From assembly GCF_032397745.1 (NCBI RefSeq), contig NZ_CP135921.1:682001-746000 (forward strand): a stretch of DNA of 64,000 nucleotides, read 5' to 3'. The notes under the pieces were generated by a model that saw nothing but the letters and a program-made list of their open reading frames with translations, did no database searches and was not told the DNA's origin. The translations under genes were made by a program, and so were the position numbers. The number at the start of each line of letters is the position of its first letter. The stretch's first letter is position 1. This stretch comes from Bradyrhizobium prioriisuperbiae. GTDB lineage: Bacteria; Pseudomonadota; Alphaproteobacteria; Rhizobiales; Xanthobacteraceae. This document shows positions 28,061 through 35,600 of this stretch, in pieces.

Positions 28061-28236
28061 GTCGCCTCCTTCGTGATGCAGTTGCGGATCAGGACATCCC
28101 GGCACCGGGATTGTCTTCAGCGAACTCTTGATGCGTCGCGGAAATTGCACATTCGGACCGCAAAGGCGATTATACCGAGGTATCGAATTCAAAAAATTTA
28201 CTCTCGCGATTCAGTCGCATGAACATGTCCGGCCTT

Positions 28237-28872
28237 TTATCGGGGTTTGGCGGCCGCATCCGAGACGGCGAGGCTGTCGGCCATCCTGACCAGATCGACC
28301 ACGGATCGGGCCTGCATCTTGCGCATCATCTGGCCACGATGGACCTTGACGGTGATTTCGCTGAGCCCGAGCGTCGCCGCGATCTGCTTGTTGGCCTGGC
28401 CCGCAGCGACAAACGCCATGATCTCCCGCTCCCGCGACGTCAGCAACGCACACCGGGCCTGCAAGTCCCCGAGTGCGCGATCCCGGTGGCGGCGCGCACG
28501 ATCCTTCTCGAACCCGGCCTGGATCGCGTCGAGCAGATCCCCGTCCTGGAACGGCTTCAACAGGAACTCGATGGCGCCGGCCTTCATCGCCCGCACCGAC
28601 ATCGGTACATCGCCGTGGCCGCTGATGAAGACGACCGGCAGGCCGATGCCGTGCGAGACCATCTCGCGCTGGAAATCGAGGCCGTTGATGCCTGGGAGCC
28701 TGACGTCGAGCACAAGGCATCCCGGGACGTCGGGAAGCTTGCTCCGCAGCAAGGCATCGACGGACTCGAAGAATATCGCGCTCAGCCCGACCGATTGAAA
28801 CAGGCTATCCAGCGCCTCGCGCACGGCCAGATCGTCATCGACGACAACAACAATGGGAATCTCGTCCGTCAT
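28237..28872 (-). CDS. FixJ-family response regulator
   Basis: 211 residues. Receiver domain (about 5-120) with the acidic pair VVDDD, phospho-acceptor Asp56 in CLVLDVRLPG, and the conserved Thr/Ser and Lys (FISGHGD, LLKPF). C-terminal LuxR/FixJ helix-turn-helix (LTSREREIMAFVAAGQANKQIAATLGLSEITVKVHR). Starts 49 bases after the histidine-kinase stop, so HK and RR form a two-gene operon. Targets unknown; the ABC/porin operon downstream on the same strand is a candidate by position only. Confidence 0.94.
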   Translation of the reverse strand: MTDEIPIVVVVDDDLAVREALDSLFQSVGLSAIFFESVDALLRSKLPDVPGCLVLDVRLPGINGLDFQREMVSHGIGLPVVFISGHGDVPMSVRAMKAGAIEFLLKPFQDGDLLDAIQAGFEKDRARRHRDRALGDLQARCALLTSREREIMAFVAAGQANKQIAATLGLSEITVKVHRGQMMRKMQARSVVDLVRMADSLAVSDAAAKPR

Positions 28873-28921
28873 TGAAGGTCCGCTCGGGCCATGGCAGCAA
28901 AGGACTGCTGCTGTCCCTCTC

Positions 28922-30007
28922 TCATCCTGCCCTGGTATCTACACGCCTGACCGGCAGGGTAAACCGGAAAATGGCGCCGCGCGGCTGTCGCGACGCAGCC
29001 GAGATCGCTCCGCGGTGCGCCTCGATGATGGTGCGGCTGATCGCGAGCCCCATCCCCATGCCCTGCGGCTTGGTGGTGTAGAACGCATCGAACAGGCGGT
29101 CGCGCGCTTCGACTTGAAAACCAATTCCGGTGTCTTCGATCGTAAGCGAAACTGCCGCGGCACCTTCGTCGGCCGTTCGCAGAGTCAGTATGCGCTGGCC
29201 GTCCACCACCGATCCCATGCTCTCGATCGCGTTCATGATCAGGTTGAGGACAGCCTGCTGTAGTTGCACCTTGTCTCCGCTTACCGGCGCGATGTCCGCC
29301 TGCAAAATAAGCTGCAGCGAGACCTCGTGTCGTTGAATCTCACCGCGGATCAAGGCAAGCGTGTCGACGACGAGATCGTTCAGACTCAACGGCGCATTGC
29401 CCGGCGTCGCGTGCCTGGCAAGGGCACGGACCCGTCCGACGATCTCGCCGGCACGGTTCGCATCCCTGACGATGCGCTCAAACGCCTGTTTCGCTTTGTC
29501 GAGATCCGGCGTCGCATTGGCGAGCCAGCGCAGGCCCGCGTTGCCATTCGTGACCACCGCCGCCAGTGGCTGGTTCACCTCATGGGCAATCGAGGCCGCC
29601 AGTTCCCCCAGGGTCGTAACCCTGGCGACATGGGCAAGCTGGGCGCGCGCCTCCTCGGCCGCGATCCGCGCCGCTTCCATCCTGACAACGAGATAGGTCG
29701 TCGCCGCGATCGCCAACAGGCTGATGACGCAGTTGATCAATCCTGATCGGGGCGAGCCGGACGGCGTGATCAGATAACTGACCAGTGTCAGGGCCACGCA
29801 GATACCGCCAATCAGAAGGATGCCGCGTCTCTGGCAGAAGCCGACCGATAGCAGGATGACCGCCACATAAAACACGGCGGCGGCGATTTCGAGATCGGTG
29901 ATGGTGTCCAGGGCGAAGATCGCCATCGCCAGCACCGCCGCGACAAGCGGCAGCACCGGCCCGCGGCCGTTGGCCCAGATGCTCGCGCGACGTGTCTTCG
30001 GCAACAC
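28922..30007 (-). CDS. Membrane sensor histidine kinase, FixL/NtrB-like
   Basis: 361 residues. About four N-terminal membrane helices with almost no periplasmic loop (residues 15-108) replace the PAS domain of FixL, so the signal is probably sensed within the membrane. H-box ASIAHEVNQPLAAV carries the phospho-accepting histidine; N-box NLIMNAIESM; G1 DTGIGF; F/G2 FDAFYTTKPQGMGMGLAISRTIIEAHRG. Partner of the FixJ-like regulator directly downstream. The FixL-type HPK4 class normally pairs with FixJ-type regulators, as here. Confidence 0.93.
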   Translation of the reverse strand: MLPKTRRASIWANGRGPVLPLVAAVLAMAIFALDTITDLEIAAAVFYVAVILLSVGFCQRRGILLIGGICVALTLVSYLITPSGSPRSGLINCVISLLAIAATTYLVVRMEAARIAAEEARAQLAHVARVTTLGELAASIAHEVNQPLAAVVTNGNAGLRWLANATPDLDKAKQAFERIVRDANRAGEIVGRVRALARHATPGNAPLSLNDLVVDTLALIRGEIQRHEVSLQLILQADIAPVSGDKVQLQQAVLNLIMNAIESMGSVVDGQRILTLRTADEGAAAVSLTIEDTGIGFQVEARDRLFDAFYTTKPQGMGMGLAISRTIIEAHRGAISAASRQPRGAIFRFTLPVRRVDTRAG

Positions 30008-30042
30008 CGGTCTCCCCAGGCGATTCGAAAGGAATTCGGATG

Positions 30043-30062
30043 TTAGAGCATGATCGGGGCAA
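30043..30062. repeat. Fragment of the AGAGCATGATC repeat family
   Basis: TTAGAGCATGATCGG matches one arm of the longer elements at 58236-58336 and 60560-60717. Only this arm remains, between the histidine-kinase start and the right-hand direct repeat. Confidence 0.5.
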
Positions 30063-30123
30063 GGGGATGCCAGTTTCTGCGGCCGCGAACCGGCCCTCTG
30101 ATTGCAACGCGTTCAGGAAGCAG

Positions 30124-30164
30124 CCAAGCCGCCGCTGGCGCTGATGCATGAGTTGAAGTGGTAG
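30124..30164 (+). repeat. Direct repeat, right copy (orphan HAD 3' end)
   Basis: Exact 41-base copy of 21095-21135. Here it has no upstream HAD coding sequence, so it is a displaced fragment rather than a gene. The bases on both sides differ from those flanking the left copy. Confidence 0.95.
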
Positions 30165-30307
30165 GCAGGCATTCCGAGGCGTCGCGAAGCGACGAACCAA
30201 CGTCCCTCATCCTGAAAGGCTGACCGGATGAGGTGCCGTGCAAATGACCGCAACGTGGCCATGTTCGGTGATAGTAGCACCTTTTAACGAACACCTCATC
30301 ACTCTCA

Positions 30308-30420
30308 GCGTCACCCGCGGGCTTGACCCGCGGGTCCAGCTTAAGCGCTCAAGCTGTGTTTTGATATCGTTGAAGAAAGCTGGATCACCGCCCGGTGATG
30401 ACGCAGAAATTGGTGATACG
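30308..30420. repeat. Palindrome-rich intergenic repeat element
   Basis: Contains CCCGCGGG twice (30314-30321, 30327-30334) around CTTGA, then CTGGATCACC...GGTGATGACG as a second hairpin. This style of short GC-rich hairpin pair is typical of mobile intergenic elements in Bradyrhizobiaceae. The rest of 30165-30307 shows no gene. Confidence 0.6.
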
Positions 30421-30431
30421 CCTCGTCGCGC

Positions 30432-30664
30432 GCCAATTCGCAGCGTGCCGCAATCAGCAGTAAACAATTTTCTGTCGTATACGGCACATGCCGTATCGCT
30501 GACGCGGGCTATTGTTTGCCATGGTGCGGTGTCACCCAGATCATTCGCCGAACATCTCATCTCCCCGCCATGAGCCGTGTCAACCGATCGTCACGCGACA
30601 TGACCGCAAGAGACATGTCTCTCGGAGGCATGACGCGAGGACATCCATGGGCCGGACATCTGCG
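30432..30664 (+). repeat. Upstream-region duplicate A (with palindrome and 15-base units)
   Basis: About 200 bases closely resemble 30904-31125 (duplicate B), in the same order: CGCAGCGTGC, AGCAGTAAACA, the palindromic segment GTATACGGCAcATGCCGTAT, CGCTGACGCGGGC, GCCATGGTGCGG, CCGCCATGAGCCGTGT and ATCGTCACGCGACATGAC. The palindrome has one mismatch here and none in B. Confidence 0.85.
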
Positions 30665-30668
30665 ATGA
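30570..30668 (+). CDS. Possible leader peptide overlapping the 60-residue membrane ORF
   Basis: 32 codons starting MSRVNRSSRDMTARD, made of 15-base units most of which begin with ATG. Its TGA overlaps the ATG of the next frame (ATGA at 30665-30668), an arrangement typical of translational coupling. It parallels the repeat-encoded start region of the secreted gene in duplicate B. Whether it is translated is unknown. Confidence 0.3.
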   Translation: MSRVNRSSRDMTARDMSLGGMTRGHPWAGHLR

Positions 30669-30847
30669 ACTGGCTGCGCGACTGGTTCAACCGCGCAAGC
30701 GACAGGGATATCACCGCTATCGTCGCAACGTTCATTGCGACGGTAGCCTTCGTCCTCTGGATGGGGGTGATTGGGGTGTCCTATTATCGCAGCATGATGC
30801 CCTGCGGCAGTGCATGCCTAACGGATTTCTCGGCAAGCCGGCGCTAG
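30665..30847 (+). CDS. Small membrane protein (hypothetical)
   Basis: 60 residues: charged amphipathic start MNWLRDWFNRASDRD, one clear membrane helix (ITAIVATFIATVAFVLWMGVIGV), then SYYRSMMPCGSACL. No strong Shine-Dalgarno is visible, which fits coupling to the overlapping upstream frame. It occupies in duplicate A the position held by the secreted collar gene in duplicate B. Family not recognised. Confidence 0.45.
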   Translation: MNWLRDWFNRASDRDITAIVATFIATVAFVLWMGVIGVSYYRSMMPCGSACLTDFSASRR

Positions 30848-30903
30848 GCCGCCGCGCGCAAAAAAGCATCAATGGCCAGGCCTTGGCCGGCGCGTGTGTT
30901 GTG

Positions 30904-31125
30904 CACCAAATCGCAGCGTGCAGAAATAAGCAGTAAACATTTTTTGTGCCGTATACGGCATATGCCGTATCGCTGACGCGGGCACTGCCTGCCATGGTGC
31001 GGCGTCATCCAGTTCGTCCGCCGAACATCCCCGCCATGAGCCGTGTAGACCGATCGTCACGCGACATGACTGCAAGAGACGTGTCTGTCAGTGGCATGAC
31101 TCTCGGAAACATGACTCGCAGAAGC
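30904..31125 (+). repeat. Upstream-region duplicate B (promoter region of the collar cassette)
   Basis: Second copy of the segment described for 30432-30664. It contains a perfect palindrome ATACGGCATATGCCGTAT centred near 30960/30961, about 75 bases before the first ATG-bearing 15-base unit. A dimeric-regulator operator is a reasonable guess. Confidence 0.85.
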
Positions 31126-31140
31126 ATGGCTGTCAGAGAT
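31036..31140 (+). repeat. Seven tandem degenerate 15-base units, most starting with ATG
   Basis: Units begin at 31036, 31051, 31066, 31081, 31096, 31111 and 31126. Examples are ATGACTGCAAGAGAC, ATGACTCTCGGAAAC, ATGACTCGCAGAAGC and ATGGCTGTCAGAGAT. All are in frame with the secreted gene that follows, so five in-frame ATG codons occur at multiples of 15 bases. Confidence 0.8.
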
Positions 31141-31596
31141 CTGCCGATTGGCAGACTGCTCGCAGCCCTCTGCGTGCTTCTGCTCGCGGTCGCGCGGCCG
31201 GCCGCGGCACAAACACAGGACACCACGCCCTCGGGCATGGTGGCGTTCTTCGCGGCGGCGGACCCGACCACCGGGGCATGCCCGGCCGGCTGGTTCGTGC
31301 CGCCGCAGGCGCAGGGGCGGCTGCTGGTGGGCGTCGGCGACGCTGGCACCGTTGGGATCACCTCGGGGACACCGATGGCCAACGCCAGCGATCCGACCCA
31401 CATCCACGGCTATTATCCCAGCATCACCCTGGCGGGGCAGGCCATCCTCGGAGCATCCGGCGGCAAGGACCACGAAGGGGCCCATAACGGCACCTACACC
31501 CTGCAAACGGGCTCGCCGCCCGTGGCCTCCGTCTTCACCCAGCCTTCGCCGTCGAACCTGCCCTACATCCAGCTCATCGTCTGCCAGAAACAATGA
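31126..31596 (+). CDS. Secreted tail-collar-domain protein (single domain)
   Basis: 156 residues from the ATG at 31126, which begins the signal peptide (LLAALCVLLLAVARPAAAQ). Earlier in-frame ATGs at 31111, 31096, 31066 and 31036 would add repeat-encoded residues. The mature domain has the phage tail-collar-like pattern: GMVAFFAA...CPAGWFVPPQAQGRLLVGVGDAG, then a histidine segment (DPTHIHGYYP) and the terminal LPYIQLIVCQK. Bacterial proteins of this kind are usually called tail fibre or hypothetical. The signal peptide argues for export rather than virion assembly. Neighbour 31701-32525 is a two-domain paralogue. Confidence 0.75.
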   Translation: MAVRDLPIGRLLAALCVLLLAVARPAAAQTQDTTPSGMVAFFAAADPTTGACPAGWFVPPQAQGRLLVGVGDAGTVGITSGTPMANASDPTHIHGYYPSITLAGQAILGASGGKDHEGAHNGTYTLQTGSPPVASVFTQPSPSNLPYIQLIVCQKQ

Positions 31597-31600
31597 GGCC

Positions 31601-31696
31601 TTGCATGATCCTTTGCGTGATCTCTTGCATGCACCTCTGCAGGACTCTTTGTAGGACTGTTGGCAAGACCCTTGGCAAGACGCTTGGCAGGACTCC
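31601..31696 (+). repeat. Eight tandem degenerate 12-base units between the collar genes
   Basis: Units of 12 bases, e.g. TTGCATGATCCT, TTGCGTGATCTC, CTGCAGGACTCT, TGGCAAGACCCT, TGGCAAGACGCT, TGGCAGGACTCC. They fill nearly the whole gap between the stop at 31596 and the ATG at 31701. The last three are most alike, suggesting recent expansion at that end. Confidence 0.85.
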
Positions 31697-31700
31697 GAAC

Positions 31701-32525
31701 ATGACCGCGACGACATTCTGGTGCGCGGCGCTGGTGCTGACCGGCCTCGCAAGCCCCGCAGCCGCCGCGCCGGTGTCGGAGGACGCCTATCCGCTCGGGA
31801 CGGTGGCGTTCTTCAATGCGCAGAGCTGTCCGACCGGATGGCAGACGGCGTCGAAGCAGAGCGGATTCACCCTGGTGCCGTTCACGTCGATCCCATCGGG
31901 CGCGCAAGGCAGCACCACGAATGCCGCGCTCGGGAGCGGCCAGACCTTCGGCCACAGCCATGCCAGCCTGTTGTCGAGCATCACCCTTCGCACCAACAGA
32001 TACGGCGGATTCTCAGGCCACGGCGACCACTCCACCTCGAAGAGCGGAACGCTGCCGGTCAATGGCGGCACCGACTTCGACGACGCTAATATTCCCTATC
32101 TGCAACTGCTGATCTGCGCGAAGGTCGCATTCCAGTCCCTGCCGAATCCGCCCGTCGGCCTCCCGCCGAACATCGCCGCGCAATTCCTGCTCGACGCCTG
32201 CCCGGGGGGCTGGAAGCCGTTTGCAGCCAGCAACGGCCGCTTCCTGGTGGGCCTGCCCGCCGGCGGCACGCCGGGCACGCAGTTCGGCGGCCCCGCGTAC
32301 ACAAGCATCGGCGCCAACAACACCCACGTCCATCCCTTTTCGGGTTCGTTCAACGTTCCTTCGACCAGCGTCGCGCTGGCGCCATGCTGCAACGGCAGCT
32401 ACGGCTCCGCAGGCGCGTATCCGTTCCAGGGCATCACGTCCGCCGCCCTCATTCCCGTTCCCTACGCCGCCGTGTCGCAGTGCATGCCATGCGCGGCCAA
32501 CGACCCGGCCTGCAACTCTCAATAA
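31701..32525 (+). CDS. Secreted protein with two tail-collar-like domains
   Basis: 274 residues from 31701: signal peptide MTATTFWCAALVLTGLASPAAAAP. Domain 1 (about 30-140) has GTVAFFNAQSCPTGWQTAS ... GHSHASLLSS ... IPYLQLLICAK. Domain 2 (about 145-270) has AAQFLLDACPGGWKPFAASNGRFLVGLPAGG ... THVHPFSGSF and ends PYAAVSQCMPC. The frame is open to 31593, but those codons are the 12-base repeats and overlap the previous stop, so the signal-peptide ATG was preferred. Paralogue of the preceding gene; likely same operon as the large gene after it. Confidence 0.75.
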   Translation: MTATTFWCAALVLTGLASPAAAAPVSEDAYPLGTVAFFNAQSCPTGWQTASKQSGFTLVPFTSIPSGAQGSTTNAALGSGQTFGHSHASLLSSITLRTNRYGGFSGHGDHSTSKSGTLPVNGGTDFDDANIPYLQLLICAKVAFQSLPNPPVGLPPNIAAQFLLDACPGGWKPFAASNGRFLVGLPAGGTPGTQFGGPAYTSIGANNTHVHPFSGSFNVPSTSVALAPCCNGSYGSAGAYPFQGITSAALIPVPYAAVSQCMPCAANDPACNSQ

Positions 32526-32650
32526 AGCCGGAGCGCGATGACACCGCGCTCCAGCTTTCTTCAACTGGCGCGTCATCTCCGCGCGACAAACGCGACGCGT
32601 TTGCGCGGGGATCATGCGCGGTCCCGTTCACCTTTGCCCGGAGACAGACC

Positions 32651-35600
32651 ATGGTTGCGACTGCCAGCGATATCCAGATCACCGCGAGCCTGATCGACGA
32701 CTACCTCTTGACCATGGACGCTCCGGTCGGCCCGAACCCGAACGGCCGCTTTGTCGCGGTGCAGGACCCAACCGCGACGGCGCAGTGGGCGAGCCTGCTG
32801 GCGGTGGATTCCTCCGGTGATAATCTGGTGCTGTTCACTCCGGACTCCAGCTCGCATTCGGGCTGGTCGACCGCCACCACGAGCGGCGTGCCGGTGCCAA
32901 GCGGCGCCTCCGGCGAGATCGCGCGGCTCGCCGCCTTCGCGCAATTGGGCACCACCCAGGCACTGGCCTATTTCCCGATCAGCACCCCCATCGGCAACGG
33001 CAATGCGGCGACATGGATGCAATGGAGCGCGGCCGGCGGCTGGACCGCGGCCGCCCTGACCGGCAATGCGCAGAACGCGCTCGGCTTCACCTTCCAGACC
33101 GACACCTATGTCGACGCCGCCGGCAACGCCTATCTCTACGGCGTCTCCGGCAACATCAGTGACGGCCAAGGCAAGCACCACACCGGCGCGTTCTTCGTGG
33201 TCGGGTACGATCCGAGCGGCGGCGACGGCACCGGCGCCTGGGATGTGCTGTACGAACAACTGCTTGATATCTTCACGCCGAAGATCACGACCGGTGCCGC
33301 GTTCCGCCTGCTGCCCGGCAACGATGGCGGCGTCAACGTGGTGTGGATCGACCAGGACATCATCTATTGCCAGGGCGCCACCATCGCCATCGACCCGACA
33401 ACGTCGAGCCCGAGCTTCGCCATGCCGGGCACCCCGTCGTCCTTCGCCTCCAGCCTCACCGGGCTGACCGTCAGCGCGATCGTGCCGCTGCCCGGCAGCG
33501 CGGGCGCGGACAATCTGCTGATCGTCGATGGTATGGGAACGCTGTACATGGTCCTGGGCTACACCCAGTCGATCGGCGCCGTGAGTCCCCTGACCGGCGT
33601 CGACGACAGCCAGCCGGCCGGCGTCGTGTCGGCGTCAGCCGGCGTGGACGCGACCGGCAATCTGCACGTGATGGTGTCGGAGACGACAACGCAGATGCTG
33701 TGGATCCTGCGCCAGTCCGGCAGCAACGGCAACACGCCGAGCTTCGACGCGTGGGTGCCGCTGGGCAACACGGTGAGCGCGATCGCTGCGCCGGCTGTGA
33801 TGGCGGGCGGCCCCGAGCTGTTCCTGGTCGATCCGAGCCTGACTGCCTATCACATGACGCAGAACCTGACCGACCTCACCTGGTCGACGCGGGCGATCGC
33901 GGCGCCGGCCGCGAGCACCGCGACGCCGACCAACATCGCCGGCACATCGATGAACCTGACGGTGGTGGACGCCAACCAGGTGCCGATCCCCAAGGCGCTG
34001 ATCTCGGTCTCAAGCGACCAGCCGGTGGTGCTGCTGGTAGCCGGCGTGTCCTATCCGATCGGCCCCGGGACGCCGCCGGTGCAGATCCAGGCTGATCCTG
34101 TGGGCCAGGCCTGCGTGCTGATCGAAACCACCACGCTGTCGATGCCGCCTTTGCTCTTCCAAGTGACCAACACCGACGGCTCGACCGCGCAGCGCAGCTG
34201 CCAGGGCGACCAGGTGGAGTTGAAGCAGGGCGAGACGCTACCGGTGCCGGCGCACGCGCCGGCCTGCGTCGCTTCGCGCCTCGCCGGGCAGGACCCGAAC
34301 TGGCCGCTGACCGCCAGCACGCTGCAGAACCCCACTCCGCCGCTGCTCCCGCTGCTCAACACGACGTATCCGGATCCCTCCGGGATTGTGACGTCGATCA
34401 ACAACGCCGGGCAATGGCTGCTGCCGCAGAATGTCGACACCACCACCAATACGCTGTCGCTTGCCAATGTGGCGGTGAAGCACTGGAGCATCGATTTCGG
34501 CCGGGACGGCGAGGCGGCAAAATTTCAGGTGCTGAGCGAGGCCGAGGGTTTCGCCGCCAGACAGCATGCGCAGGCACAAACCGCGGTCGGCAGTATCATC
34601 GGCACGATCTTTGGCGACGTCGCCAACTTCTTCAAGCACGCCTGGCAGCAGCTCGAAAAGATCACCGTCACCATCGGCACCGAGCTGACGGTGATTTTCA
34701 ACGACGCGCTGCCGCTCGTGGTCAACACGGTGCGCGAGGCCGGCCAGGCGCTGGAGACGATCTTCAGCCGGATCGTGCAGGGCGTGGCCGGCGCCGCGAT
34801 CGACGCCTATGACGCGGTGAAGAACGCGATCAACTGGCTGAAGCAGCTGTTCGAGTGGGACGACATCCTGATCACGCAACGCGTGATCAGGAAGGCGGTG
34901 ACGTCCGGCCTCACCGCGGCGCAGGGCGCGATCGGCACGGCGGAGAGCTTCGTGCAGGCCAAGTTCAGCACATTGCAGGGCGACGTCACAGATTTCTTCA
35001 CCAACCTGGAATCGTATTTCGAACAGACGCAGACCTTCAACACCATGGCGAGCGGCGCCGGATCAAGTCCGCTCGGCGGGACGGGCGGCGCGCTCGCCGG
35101 CCAGCCGGCCTCGACCGCCTACAACCAGAACGGGGCGCGATCGAACTACGTGCACAACCATATGAAGGCGTATTACAGCAGCACCAGCAGTAGCAGCGGC
35201 GGCGGCAGCGGCACGGGCTCGATGCAGAGCGTGCTGAGCCTGATCCAGAGCAACGTGGCCGGCGACACCTTCAACGGCCATGTCCATACGCTGCAGACGA
35301 CGCTCCAGGCGCAGGTCAGCGACTTCCGCCAGTTCTTCGATATCGTCATCGTCGACCTGCTGAAGGCGCTGAACGACCTCACCAACTTCGCGCTCGGCGC
35401 CATCGAAGACATCATCATCGCCATCCTGAAGCTGCTCAGCGACGCGATCGACGCCATGCTGGGGATCTGGAGCAACACCACGCTCGATATCCCGATCATC
35501 TCCTGGCTCTTCACGCAGATCACCAAGACGACGGACAATCCCGCCGGCGAACCCTTCACCATCCTCAACGCGCTGAGCCTCGTGCTCGCCGTGCCCTGCA

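Noticed and set aside
31601..31696. Possible CRISPR-like array
   Set aside because: Units are 12 bases, degenerate and directly adjacent with no spacers. No cas genes are present.
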